This document shows, piece after piece, positions 17,572 to 27,191 of a stretch of 64,000 nt of DNA. Every line of letters begins with the position of its first letter. Positions within the stretch are counted from its first letter, which is position 1. The notes under the pieces are model-generated. The model saw only the letters and a list, made by a program, of their open reading frames with translations. It was not told the origin of the DNA and searched no databases. The DNA comes from Pukyongia salina (lineage in GTDB: Bacteria > Bacteroidota > Bacteroidia > Flavobacteriales > Flavobacteriaceae). Where the stretch lies: NCBI RefSeq assembly GCF_002966125.1, contig NZ_CP027062.1, positions 1,736,001-1,800,000 of the forward strand, read 5' to 3'. The translations under genes and the position numbers were made by a program.

Positions 17572-18294
17572 ATGAAAATATTAATAGCAATTAGCACTGT
17601 AGCAATATTAACGTTTCAGGGCTGTAACCAGCAGACAAATAACACTGTAAAAGGTGTACAGTATGCTGGCGCATTGCAAGAGATAATGGGTGGGAATTTA
17701 GATGCCTCTATTACTCTTAAAGAGTTGCAGGAGACACCAGATCTTTATGCGCTGGGCGCTGCAGAAGGCCTTAAAGGCGAGATCCAAATCTTCAATTCGA
17801 AACCTTATGTGAGCAAAGTGACTCCTGAGCAACTGGTAGTGGAAAACGATTTCACTAGTAACGCGGCTCTCCTTGTTTATGCCCAGGTTCCCGAGTGGCA
17901 GGAGGTTTCCATACCAAAGGCGATCCTTACTTTAAAACAATTTGAAGATTTCCTTGAATATACAGCCTTAAAGGCAGAAATTGATACTTCAAAGCCGTTT
18001 CCTTTTATGATAGAAGGACACATTCGAAAGATCAACTGGCACGTTGTTAACTGGAATGAGAACAATGTAAATCACTCCAGGGAAGCCCATATGGCTTCCG
18101 GACTCAACGGGATAGTTGTGGAAGAGAATGTGGAGATCATCGGATTCTATTCTAAAGATCACAAAGGTGTGTTTACGCATCACAATGCCAACTGGCACAT
18201 GCATTTCAGAGCGAAGGACCAGAACCTGGCAGGCCATCTCGACGATCTTTTATTGGGAGAGTATATGACACTTAAGCTACCAAAGCAGCTGTAA
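17572..18294 (+). CDS. Acetolactate decarboxylase family lipoprotein
   Basis: After a lipoprotein signal (Cys18 in FQGCNQ), the 240-residue protein follows the fold of alpha-acetolactate decarboxylase, a zinc enzyme that makes acetoin. The zinc histidines are visible as WHMH (His209, His211) and GH (His222), with the same 2 and 11 residue spacing as characterised enzymes. Glu70 in GEIQIF and Arg152 in GHIRKI match the other active-site residues. Export as a lipoprotein and placement between two metal-protein genes are odd for a metabolic enzyme. It may be a metal-binding homologue. It ends one base before the next ATG. Confidence 0.78.
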   Translation: MKILIAISTVAILTFQGCNQQTNNTVKGVQYAGALQEIMGGNLDASITLKELQETPDLYALGAAEGLKGEIQIFNSKPYVSKVTPEQLVVENDFTSNAALLVYAQVPEWQEVSIPKAILTLKQFEDFLEYTALKAEIDTSKPFPFMIEGHIRKINWHVVNWNENNVNHSREAHMASGLNGIVVEENVEIIGFYSKDHKGVFTHHNANWHMHFRAKDQNLAGHLDDLLLGEYMTLKLPKQL

Positions 18295-18295
18295 G

Positions 18296-19033
18296 ATGAA
18301 ACATACATATACTATTACCGGTATGACCTGCGAAGGATGCAAGGCATCGGTAACGCAGGCACTTAATGCCCTGGATGAAATTCAGGATGTTAAGGTGGAT
18401 CTCTCTAAAGGAGAGGCCGAAATAACGATGATGTCTCACGTGGATACTTCAGTGCTTCAGAAGGCACTGGATGACAAGTACACGATCACTGAAAAGAAAA
18501 CCACCAATATTTTTGGGGCCAGTGAAGCGAGTGAATTAGATACTAAAAAATCTAAATTCCAGCAGTTGAAACCCCTTTTCATCATCTTCGGATATATATT
18601 AGTGGCAGCGGTATTGCTCAATTATAACAGCTGGAATACGGCAGATTTTATGCTGGACTTCATGGGGCTGTTCTTTATTGTTTTCAGTTTCTTTAAGATC
18701 CTAGACTTAAGAGGATTTCCATCCTCGTTCCGAATTTACGACCCCCTGGCAAAGGTTTTTGCGCCCTACGCCTGGAGCTATCCTTTTATTGAAACAGCTC
18801 TCGGACTGATGTTTCTTATGCGATATGAGGTGAATATTGCTTTGATCATCACCCTTGTTATACTTGGAATTACGACAGTGGGTGTCTTGCGCACCTTACT
18901 CAGCAAAAAAGCCATCACTTGTGCTTGCCTGGGTACTGCACTCAAATTGCCTATGACAGAAGCCACTTTCATTGAAAACGCCATCATGATCATCATGGCA
19001 GTGTATATGATCTTTAAAAACGGGATGCTATGA
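18296..19033 (+). CDS. HMA domain - MauE-type membrane protein
   Basis: An N-terminal heavy-metal-associated domain (about 1-68) carries the MTCEGC metal-binding motif (Cys12, Cys15). A linker leads to a four-helix membrane domain (about 92-243) of the MauE/DoxX type. A TCAC motif (Cys209, Cys211) near the third loop suits thiol or metal transfer across the membrane. The length is 245. The start is one base after the previous stop, and its own stop overlaps the TonB receptor ATG (ATGA). The gene is thus tightly coupled to both neighbours. Confidence 0.85.
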   Translation: MKHTYTITGMTCEGCKASVTQALNALDEIQDVKVDLSKGEAEITMMSHVDTSVLQKALDDKYTITEKKTTNIFGASEASELDTKKSKFQQLKPLFIIFGYILVAAVLLNYNSWNTADFMLDFMGLFFIVFSFFKILDLRGFPSSFRIYDPLAKVFAPYAWSYPFIETALGLMFLMRYEVNIALIITLVILGITTVGVLRTLLSKKAITCACLGTALKLPMTEATFIENAIMIIMAVYMIFKNGML

Positions 19034-21267
19034 AGAAGTTAATGATGATTTTGTTATGGCTCCCACTGTGTGCCTATGCCCAACAGCAATTGGAAGGAAC
19101 GGTAGTGGAAGTGAACAATAAGAACGAGGAGATCGGTCTGGAAGGGGCTAGTGTATACTGGCTGGATACCTCGGTGGGCACGATCACAGATTTCGACGGG
19201 AATTTTGAAATTCCGTATAAAGATGAATATACCAGGCTTGTGATAAGCTATGTAGGATTTAGAACCGATACGATCTCGGTTTCAGGACCTGAGAAGATCA
19301 AGCATCGCTTGCAACTAAAAGGTGATTTGGGAGAGGTAGTGGTAAAATCGAGGCGTAAATCGAGTGCGACCTCTTACCTGCAATCCCAAAATGTGATCAA
19401 TGTAAGTAGTGCCGAACTCTTGAAGGCGGCCTGCTGTAATCTGTCTGAAAGTTTTGAAACCAATCCGTCTATCGATGTAAACTTTGCCGATGCGGTTTCC
19501 GGGACCCGCCAGATCAAAATGCTTGGTTTAACCAGTCCATATATCCTTATAACTACCGAAAATGTCCCTTCCATACGAGGTGCTGCGCAGGCATATGGCC
19601 TTAGCTTTATTCCCGGTACCTGGGTGGAGAGTATTCAGATCACCAAGGGAGCGGGGAGTGTAGTGAACGGGTTTGAGAGTATCACCGGGCAGATCAATGC
19701 AGAGCTTCAAAAGCCTACGCTGGACGATAAGTTCTTTGTAAATGCCTATGGCTCTATGAATGGCCGTTTGGAACTTAATACTCACCTTAACACTCGGGTA
19801 AGTGACAGATGGAGTACCGGCTTGTATGTGCATGGCAATCTAAGAGATACTAAATTCGACAAGAACGATGATGGTTTCCTGGATACGCCACTTGCACAGC
19901 AGATCAACGTAATGAATCGTTGGCAATACACAGATACTGAACATGGGTTTGTGAGCTTTTTTAATATACGTTTTCTGAATGATGAAAAGCAAACCGGACA
20001 GGTTGATTTCAACCCTGATACGGATAAGTTCACCAGAAATGCCTGGGGGAGTGAGATCGATACCCGGAGAATTGACCTATCAGGGAAATTGGGATATGTA
20101 AACCCTGATATTCCTTACCAGAGTGCTGGTGTTCAGCTGGCCTTTAGTAATCATGATCAGGAGTCGTATTTCGGCTTTAATCAATATGATATCACTCATA
20201 ACAGTTTGTACGCAAATGCCTTGTATAATAGTATTATTGGTGATTCAAGGCATAAGGTTAAGGCAGGGGTTAGTTTCACCTACGATGCTTATGAAGAATT
20301 GGTAAATACTACCCAATATGGTAGAAAAGAGAATTCGGTGGGGGCATTTTTCGAATACGCCTACGATAACCTCGGCGATCTCAATGCGACTATGGGTATT
20401 CGTATCGATCAACATAACCTGTTGGGAACTTTTATAACACCACGGTTGCATGTTAGGTATACTCCCTGGGAGAAATCTGCCTTCAGGATCTCGGCAGGCC
20501 GTGGAAAACGTTCGGCTAATATCTTTACCGAAAACCAGAATTTCTTCTCGTCATCGAGAAGCATCACTATTTTGGATGAAGGAGGCAGCATTTATGGACT
20601 GGACCCCGAGATCGCATGGAATTACGGATTTTCATATTTACAGGGTTTCAATCTTTTTGGAAGGCAGGCCGACATTACGTTCGACTTTTATCGCACCGAT
20701 TTTGAAAACCAGGTGGTTGTGGATTGGGAAACCCCTGGAGAGATTCGTTTTTATAATCTGAAGGGTGAAAGTTATGCCAATAACTTCCAAACAGAATTTA
20801 ATTATGATATCACAGAACATTTGGACTTACGGATGGCCTATAAATATTATGATGTAATGACAACCTATGGAAATGAAAAACTCGATAGGCCCTTAACTCC
20901 TAATCACAGGATTTTTGCAAATAGCTCTGCAAGAACCAATATAAAGGAGAATGGTAGCCATTGGAAATTCGATGCAACCTACAATTGGCTTAGTGAGCAA
21001 AGATTTCCATCAACCGTTGGGAATCCTGTACAATACAGGCTTCCAGATTATTCACCTTCTGTAGGAACGTTAAATGTTCAGGTTACTAAGGTATTTTCTC
21101 CTACATTTGAGATATACGTAGGAGGTGAAAATGTAGCTAATGTTAAACAAAGTGATCCTATAGTGGCTTCTGAAGTCCCTTTCGATCCGGCCTTTGATAC
21201 AACTTTTGTTTATGGTCCGATCTTTGGTAGTATGTATTACACCGGATTACGTTTTAAAATTGAATAA
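19030..21267 (+). CDS. TonB-dependent receptor, probable metal or metal-chelate importer
   Basis: A signal peptide (about 1-18) precedes a carboxypeptidase-regulatory-like beta domain (about 20-98), a plug domain (about 115-230) with GAGSVVNGFESITGQINAEL, and a 22-strand barrel ending in an aromatic-rich strand. The length of 745 is normal. A Cys-Cys pair (135-136) lies at the start of the plug, where most receptors have no cysteine. The pair could hold a soft metal. It sits between two HMA-domain genes, which points to copper or a similar ion rather than siderophores or sugars. It overlaps the preceding gene by 4 bases. Confidence 0.9.
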   Translation: MKKLMMILLWLPLCAYAQQQLEGTVVEVNNKNEEIGLEGASVYWLDTSVGTITDFDGNFEIPYKDEYTRLVISYVGFRTDTISVSGPEKIKHRLQLKGDLGEVVVKSRRKSSATSYLQSQNVINVSSAELLKAACCNLSESFETNPSIDVNFADAVSGTRQIKMLGLTSPYILITTENVPSIRGAAQAYGLSFIPGTWVESIQITKGAGSVVNGFESITGQINAELQKPTLDDKFFVNAYGSMNGRLELNTHLNTRVSDRWSTGLYVHGNLRDTKFDKNDDGFLDTPLAQQINVMNRWQYTDTEHGFVSFFNIRFLNDEKQTGQVDFNPDTDKFTRNAWGSEIDTRRIDLSGKLGYVNPDIPYQSAGVQLAFSNHDQESYFGFNQYDITHNSLYANALYNSIIGDSRHKVKAGVSFTYDAYEELVNTTQYGRKENSVGAFFEYAYDNLGDLNATMGIRIDQHNLLGTFITPRLHVRYTPWEKSAFRISAGRGKRSANIFTENQNFFSSSRSITILDEGGSIYGLDPEIAWNYGFSYLQGFNLFGRQADITFDFYRTDFENQVVVDWETPGEIRFYNLKGESYANNFQTEFNYDITEHLDLRMAYKYYDVMTTYGNEKLDRPLTPNHRIFANSSARTNIKENGSHWKFDATYNWLSEQRFPSTVGNPVQYRLPDYSPSVGTLNVQVTKVFSPTFEIYVGGENVANVKQSDPIVASEVPFDPAFDTTFVYGPIFGSMYYTGLRFKIE

Positions 21268-21270
21268 AAT

Positions 21271-21630
21271 ATGAAACGATTATTAGTAGTTACCCTGGTA
21301 TTCTTTACGATGGCCACCACTTATGGTCAGAATAAAAGTGCACGTGCCGTCATTGAAGTTGATGGTGTGTGTGGTATGTGTAAAGAACGTATAGAGAAAG
21401 CATCCATTAGAACCAAGGGTGTGAAATCGGCAGTGTGGAGTATAGAAACTCACGAGTTAAGCCTTATCTATGATGAAAGGAAAACAAACCTGAAGACCAT
21501 ACAGGCGAATATAGCTGCTGTTGGTCACGATACAAAAGCAATCAAAGCAACCGAAGAAGCTTATTTATCGGTTCATGAATGCTGTAGGTACAGGGACCTG
21601 GCCGTTAAGAATGAACACAAGAAAAACTAG
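21271..21630 (+). CDS. Small exported HMA-domain metallochaperone
   Basis: A signal peptide (about 1-20, ending TYGQ) precedes a heavy-metal-associated ferredoxin-like domain with the CGMC motif (Cys34, Cys37). The C-terminal tail has a His-x-Cys-Cys group near residue 108 and ends in lysines. The length is 119. A periplasmic metal carrier passing its ion from the receptor to the inner-membrane HMA-MauE protein is a reasonable inference. It follows the receptor gene by 3 bases and is followed by a strong terminator, which closes the cluster. Confidence 0.85.
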   Translation: MKRLLVVTLVFFTMATTYGQNKSARAVIEVDGVCGMCKERIEKASIRTKGVKSAVWSIETHELSLIYDERKTNLKTIQANIAAVGHDTKAIKATEEAYLSVHECCRYRDLAVKNEHKKN

Positions 21631-21655
21631 ATATACCTACGAGAATTCGTAACTG

Positions 21656-21687
21656 AAAACCTCCGATTATTCGGAGGTTTTTTTTTA
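21656..21687 (+). terminator. Intrinsic terminator of the metal cluster
   Basis: AAAACCTCCGA and TCGGAGGTTTT form an 11-base-pair stem with a TTAT loop, followed by a run of T. It lies 26 bases after the last stop codon. Confidence 0.85.
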
Positions 21688-21763
21688 GTTAAATTATAGC
21701 CAATAAAATTATCACGAATGTATTTCTTAGCTACCTTTACTTCGTCATTTAAAACTTATAATT

Positions 21764-21862
21764 ATGGCAACAGTTAAGTCTAACGGTAAACCTAAAGCGA
21801 AAACTTCTGCAAAGAACACTAGCGCTAAAAAGGTAGCACCGACTGCTTCTAAGAAGAAGTAA
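21764..21862 (+). CDS. Tiny lysine/alanine-rich basic peptide (32 residues)
   Basis: The frame encodes MATVKSNGKPKAKTSAKNTS followed by AKKVAPTASKKK. Eleven of 32 residues are lysine, with no acidic residue. The composition resembles a free histone-H1-like tail. It stands alone between two terminators, with TACCTTTA, a near -7 box, about 25 bases upstream, and a hairpin with a T run 50 bases downstream. Real expression is likely but not proven. A role in nucleic-acid binding is only inferred from composition. It is too short for ordinary gene finders. Confidence 0.55.
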   Translation: MATVKSNGKPKAKTSAKNTSAKKVAPTASKKK

Positions 21863-21908
21863 TTGATGTTGGGTTTATTTCGTATAGACCCCTTTGAATT
21901 TGAGGAGA

Positions 21909-21940
21909 AGCCACCCCTAAAAAAGGTGGTTTTAGTTTTT
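21909..21940 (+). terminator. Probable terminator after the basic peptide gene
   Basis: CCACC and GGTGG pair around an A-rich loop and are followed by TTTTAGTTTTT. The stem is short, so this is weaker than the neighbouring terminators. Confidence 0.45.
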
Positions 21941-21950
21941 ATAGAAACAA

Positions 21951-21980
21951 AAAAAGCCTTTGCAAACGCAAAGGCTTTTT
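21951..21980. terminator. Bidirectional terminator between the basic peptide gene and groEL
   Basis: GCCTTTGC (21956-21963) pairs with GCAAAGGC (21968-21975) around AAAC. The stem is flanked by A on the left and T on the right, so it works in both directions. It ends the groES-groEL transcript. Confidence 0.85.
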
Positions 21981-22001
21981 ACTATTAATTTACAGTCGAT
22001 A

Positions 22002-23648
<1,647 letters not shown>

Positions 23649-23708
23649 CTATATAACATAAGCAGGACGCTTACGCAATAGCTGATTGATTAATACTTTC
23701 CGTTTTAA

Positions 23709-23984
23709 TTAAATGATTGCAAGAATATCGTCCTCACGCATGATGAGATAATCTTTCCCATCAAGTTTTAATTCACTTCCTGAATATTTACCGTAGAGAA
23801 CCACATCTCCAACTTTAACGGTCATATCGTGATCCTTTTTGCCTTTTCCAACAGCCACAACTTTCCCTTGCTGAGGTTTTTCTTTAGCAGAATCGGGGAT
23901 ATATATTCCCGAAGCAGTCTTTGTTTCGGCTGCCTGTGGTTCTACCACAACACGGTCTGATAGTGGTTTAATTTTTAAAGCCAT
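23709..23984 (-). CDS. groES: Co-chaperonin GroES (10 kDa)
   Basis: GroES caps the GroEL ring. The 91-residue protein has the family's [10 protein letters not shown] start, a mobile loop near residues 20-32 and the [20 protein letters not shown] strand region before the C-terminal [10 protein letters not shown]. It is the first gene of the groES-groEL operon. No CIRCE element was found upstream. A sequence resembling a sigma-54-type element lies about 60-75 bases before the ATG. Confidence 0.97.
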   Translation of the reverse strand: MALKIKPLSDRVVVEPQAAETKTASGIYIPDSAKEKPQQGKVVAVGKGKKDHDMTVKVGDVVLYGKYSGSELKLDGKDYLIMREDDILAII

Positions 23985-24042
23985 TTTGTGTGTAATTTTT
24001 ATGGTTAATTATAAATAATTTAAACTTGTTCGAATCCTTTCA

Positions 24043-24058
24043 GGCAGAAATTATGCCA
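24043..24058 (-). promoter_or_regulatory. Candidate -24/-12-like element or small inverted repeat upstream of groES
   Basis: The minus strand reads TGGCATAATTTCTGCC. The GG and GC dinucleotides are 12 bases apart, as in sigma-54 promoters, but the same bases also form a short GGCA/TGCC inverted repeat. It could equally be an operator or chance. Confidence 0.25.
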
Positions 24059-24084
24059 ACGCTTTATAACTGACAATTTGAAAC

Positions 24085-24117
24085 AAAAAATGCCAGCTTC
24101 TGACAAGCTGACATTTT
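24085..24117 (-). terminator. Terminator downstream of secG
   Basis: AATGCCAGCTT (24089-24099) pairs with AAGCTGACATT (24105-24115) with one mismatch, around CTGAC. On the minus strand the stem is followed by TTTTTT, as expected for the end of the lptE-TPR-secG transcript. Confidence 0.75.
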
Positions 24118-24143
24118 ATATTTTCATTTCATTTTTGCTGTTG

Positions 24144-24506
24144 TTATTGAGTAGGTGCTTCTCCACCACCCGAGGTATCTCCACCTGAAGTATCTCCCCC
24201 TGTGGAAGGGTTAGGTAATGTTGCTTCTATACCTTCTGTGTCGATTAGATCGGCATCGGTCGTTCCGGTTCCTCCCAGAATAGAAATACTGGAAAGCAGG
24301 ATAAGAGCCAGCATAATAGTAGCCAGCGTCCATGTACTTTTGTCCAGAAAATCTGTTGTTTTCTTTACACCACCCAATTGCTGGGTACCTCCACCACCAA
24401 ATGAAGAAGAAAGTCCACCACCTTTAGGGTTTTGCACCATGATCACCACCACCAAAAGGAAGGCTACAAATATGATGAGAATTAGAAATATTGTAAACGT
24501 GTTCAT
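24144..24506 (-). CDS. secG: Preprotein translocase subunit SecG
   Basis: SecG is the auxiliary subunit of the SecYEG channel. The 120-residue protein has two membrane helices (about 2-22 and 55-77). The conserved VVIMVQNPKGGGLSSSFGGG loop lies between them. The C-terminus is a low-complexity Gly/Ser/Thr/Asp tail that is longer than in E. coli. Its ATG overlaps the stop of the upstream TPR gene by one base (TAATG). Confidence 0.93.
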   Translation of the reverse strand: MNTFTIFLILIIFVAFLLVVVIMVQNPKGGGLSSSFGGGGTQQLGGVKKTTDFLDKSTWTLATIMLALILLSSISILGGTGTTDADLIDTEGIEATLPNPSTGGDTSGGDTSGGGEAPTQ

Positions 24507-25375
24507 TATTCTTCTGTATTAATCAATTTTTTTATTGCTCGAATTTGGTCTGCAAAGAAACCACTTTTTTCGGGATATTTCAAAATTAATATGTTATAAG
24601 CCTGTAGGGCTTTTTTATAATTTTTTTGCTGAACATAAACCCTTGCCAAAGTCTCTGTCATGAGGGTGTCCGGCGTCTGAATAAACGGCTTAGCCAGATC
24701 TTTGTTCTTTTCAGAATCTCGTGTAGGCTCGATTTTAGGTTTTTCCTGTATAAATTTTTCTATCAACTCGAACTTCCTTACCCTCGCATCCTCGTTATCC
24801 GGATCGGGTTTTTCTGTTCGCTCTATGGGAACAGCCCTGGTGAGTTTTAACCACTCACTAAACGAATGAGTGTCTTTCTTTTCAAATTCCAACGGCTTGT
24901 CAACCTCCAACACCTTTTCTGCAGCGGGTGTTTCTGTTTCCTCAACCAAACTTTCAACAGAGCTTAATTTTCGCTCGAAAAGATCAGGATTCAGGATTGC
25001 TTCCGCTTTTTTCATTTCGGCTTTTAACTGTCTGTCAATTTCAACACTAACCTGTTCGGTTACGTTTTCAACGTCTACGTCAATTTCTTTTACAGACGGA
25101 TCCAACTGTTTGATCTGTTCAGATATGGAATTCTGCACAAACTCTTCCGAAGTAATATATTCGAACAATATATCCCTGTCTGTTGTATAGGCCGCTGTCT
25201 TACGTAATGCGTCGTTATATTGATAACTGTTCCTATTCTTTAAGGCTTTTAGTTGTAATGCCCTCGCACTCTGAAAATAGGGATAGGCCTCGATCACACC
25301 CTGAAGACCATCCAGATGTTCGTCCCTGATTTGCTGGGGATTATCCAAAAGGTATGTATAGGTTTCGGTGTTCAC
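24506..25375 (-). CDS. TPR-containing protein of unknown function
   Basis: The 289-residue protein starts MNTETYTYLL from a GTG codon at 25375, four bases after the lptE stop. The frame is open 12 codons further, but that extension overlaps lptE and is not family-like. The N-terminal half is helical and charged, the middle is an acidic linker, and the C-terminal 45 residues form one TPR-like helix pair (YVQQKNYKKALQAYNILI). There is no signal peptide, so it is probably cytoplasmic. It lies between lptE and secG in what appears to be one transcript. Its function is unknown. Confidence 0.8.
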   Translation of the reverse strand: MNTETYTYLLDNPQQIRDEHLDGLQGVIEAYPYFQSARALQLKALKNRNSYQYNDALRKTAAYTTDRDILFEYITSEEFVQNSISEQIKQLDPSVKEIDVDVENVTEQVSVEIDRQLKAEMKKAEAILNPDLFERKLSSVESLVEETETPAAEKVLEVDKPLEFEKKDTHSFSEWLKLTRAVPIERTEKPDPDNEDARVRKFELIEKFIQEKPKIEPTRDSEKNKDLAKPFIQTPDTLMTETLARVYVQQKNYKKALQAYNILILKYPEKSGFFADQIRAIKKLINTEE

Positions 25376-25379
25376 GTTC

Positions 25380-25892
25380 TTACCAGTTGGCCAGGGAGGC
25401 ATTAAATACATCCTGTGTTATGCGTTCAAATATTATAGCCAGCGCGTCATCCAGTTGAGAACCGGTAAGCTGAGTCTGGCCGTCGTAATCGTAATAGAAG
25501 GAGAAGCGCTGCTCGAAGTCCTTAGTGTCGTCGTCTGTATTGATAAACCGAACATTAATAGCTACCGTAAGCCTGTTTTGAGCAGCCGTACTCTGGGAGG
25601 TAGCCGTGATAGGGGAGGTATAAAACTGGACGATCTCCCCTTCATAGATTAGGTCGCCATCATTGTTTACCAGATCGAGACTGGTCTGATTGAGGATGAG
25701 GTCCTGCAAAAGGATTGTAAAATCCCTTGCCGCTCCGGGTTCTACTAAGGGGGCATTATTCTGAAAATAATTAACCTGAAAGGTCCTCGCATTTCCGGTA
25801 TCTGCTCCTGTGAACGAATAATTCACTTTACATCCCTGCATGAAAATGGCGGCAAAAAAAACAAACAAGAATGGACGAAGGATTATTTTCAT
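25380..25892 (-). CDS. lptE: LptE-family outer-membrane LPS assembly lipoprotein
   Basis: LptE is the lipoprotein plug of the LptD channel that inserts lipopolysaccharide into the outer membrane. A signal peptide ends at Cys21 (MQGCKVNYSFTG). It is followed by the flavobacterial pattern of NYFQN, LILNQTSLDLV and LTVAINVRFIN, and a C-terminal helix. The length is 170. It follows the sigma-54 activator gene by 25 bases. Confidence 0.85.
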   Translation of the reverse strand: MKIILRPFLFVFFAAIFMQGCKVNYSFTGADTGNARTFQVNYFQNNAPLVEPGAARDFTILLQDLILNQTSLDLVNNDGDLIYEGEIVQFYTSPITATSQSTAAQNRLTVAINVRFINTDDDTKDFEQRFSFYYDYDGQTQLTGSQLDDALAIIFERITQDVFNASLANW

Positions 25893-25917
25893 AAGGGTTT
25901 ATAGTAGCTGATTCCGG

Positions 25918-27189
25918 CTACAAGTTATATTGTTTTATTTTCCGATACAAGGTTCTTTCAGAGATGCCCAGTTCTTCGGCGGCATCCTTTCGTTTACCGT
26001 TGTACTTTTCCAGCGATTTCTTGATGAGTTCCAGTTCTTTTTCCTGAAGGGATAAATTCTCTTCTTCCTGGATCTCTTCAGCAAAATCATAATTAGCTTT
26101 ATTTGCTTCTGAAACAGATTCCGGAATACTCAATACTTCCACGTCCTGCTGGTCTGCATCGTCATCTTCAACAAAAGAGGCCAGGGTCTCCTCATGATCT
26201 TTGTCTTCACTATAGATCTTTTTGATGAGGGTGGACTGTTCTTCCTTCACATCGGAAGCATTCCCGCTGTTCATCAATTCCAGTGTGAGTTTCTTCAGGT
26301 CGTTCACATCGCGTTGCATGTCGAACAAAACCTTATATAAGATCTCACGTTCACTGCTAAAATCGCTTTCTCGTTTTTTACTGATCACCGCAGGCAGATT
26401 GCTGCCAATATCTGGTAAATAACTGCGTAATGTTTGATAAGAGATATTTCTTTCTTGTTCCAATACCGAAATTTGTTCGGCCACGTTACGCAGCTGCCTG
26501 ATATTTCCGCTCCAGCGATATTGAAGCAATAAGGCAACGGCATCCTCCTCAAGCCTAATGGTTGGCATTTTATATTTCTGGGCAAAATCTGAAGCAAATT
26601 TTCTGAATAGGAGATGAATATCTTCCGAACGTTCCCGTAATGGGGGCAAGTGAATATCGACCGTACTCAAGCGGTAATAAAGATCTTCTCTAAATTTTCC
26701 TTTTTCTATGGCCTGGATCATATTCACGTTGGTGGCGGCGACGATCCGGACATCAGTCTTTTGTGCTTTCGAGGATCCCACTTTCAGGAATTCGCCGTTT
26801 TCAAGTACACGAAGTAATCGAACTTGCGTAGGTAGCGGTAGCTCACCCACTTCATCCAGGAAGATGGTTCCGCCATCGGCTACTTCAAAATAACCGCTAC
26901 GTGTAGCAGTGGCTCCTGTGAAGGCTCCTTTTTCATGGCCAAACAGTTCACTGTCGATAGTTCCTTCGGGGATAGCACCACAGTTCACTGCGATATACTT
27001 GCCGTGTTTTCTATGCGAAAGTGAATGAATGATCTTAGGGATACTCTCTTTCCCAACACCGCTTTCACCCGTAACAAGTACAGAGATATCCGTAGGAGCC
27101 ACCTGTATGGCTTTTTCTACGGCACGATTCAATTTAGGGTCGTTCCCTATAATTCCAAATCGTTGTTTTATTGCCTGTACGTTTTCCAT
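25918..27189 (-). CDS. Sigma-54-dependent transcriptional activator without a sensor domain
   Basis: This AAA+ enhancer-binding protein opens sigma-54 promoters. The ATPase domain starts almost at the N-terminus: Walker A GESGVGKE (41-48), the sigma-54-contacting GAFTGA (88-93) and Walker B TIFLDE (near 108-113). After an acidic linker (about 270-375) comes a Fis-type helix-turn-helix (RKDAAEELGISERTLYRKIK). There is no receiver, GAF or PAS domain, so activity must be set by expression or by a partner. The length is 423. It starts three bases after the miaB stop. The regulon is unknown. Confidence 0.92.
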   Translation of the reverse strand: MENVQAIKQRFGIIGNDPKLNRAVEKAIQVAPTDISVLVTGESGVGKESIPKIIHSLSHRKHGKYIAVNCGAIPEGTIDSELFGHEKGAFTGATATRSGYFEVADGGTIFLDEVGELPLPTQVRLLRVLENGEFLKVGSSKAQKTDVRIVAATNVNMIQAIEKGKFREDLYYRLSTVDIHLPPLRERSEDIHLLFRKFASDFAQKYKMPTIRLEEDAVALLLQYRWSGNIRQLRNVAEQISVLEQERNISYQTLRSYLPDIGSNLPAVISKKRESDFSSEREILYKVLFDMQRDVNDLKKLTLELMNSGNASDVKEEQSTLIKKIYSEDKDHEETLASFVEDDDADQQDVEVLSIPESVSEANKANYDFAEEIQEEENLSLQEKELELIKKSLEKYNGKRKDAAEELGISERTLYRKIKQYNL

Positions 27190-27191
27190 TG

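Noticed and set aside
21909-21917. Similarity of AGCCACCCCT near the basic-peptide terminator to the 48.6 kb repeats
   Set aside because: The match is only about ten bases and is explained by the terminator stem.
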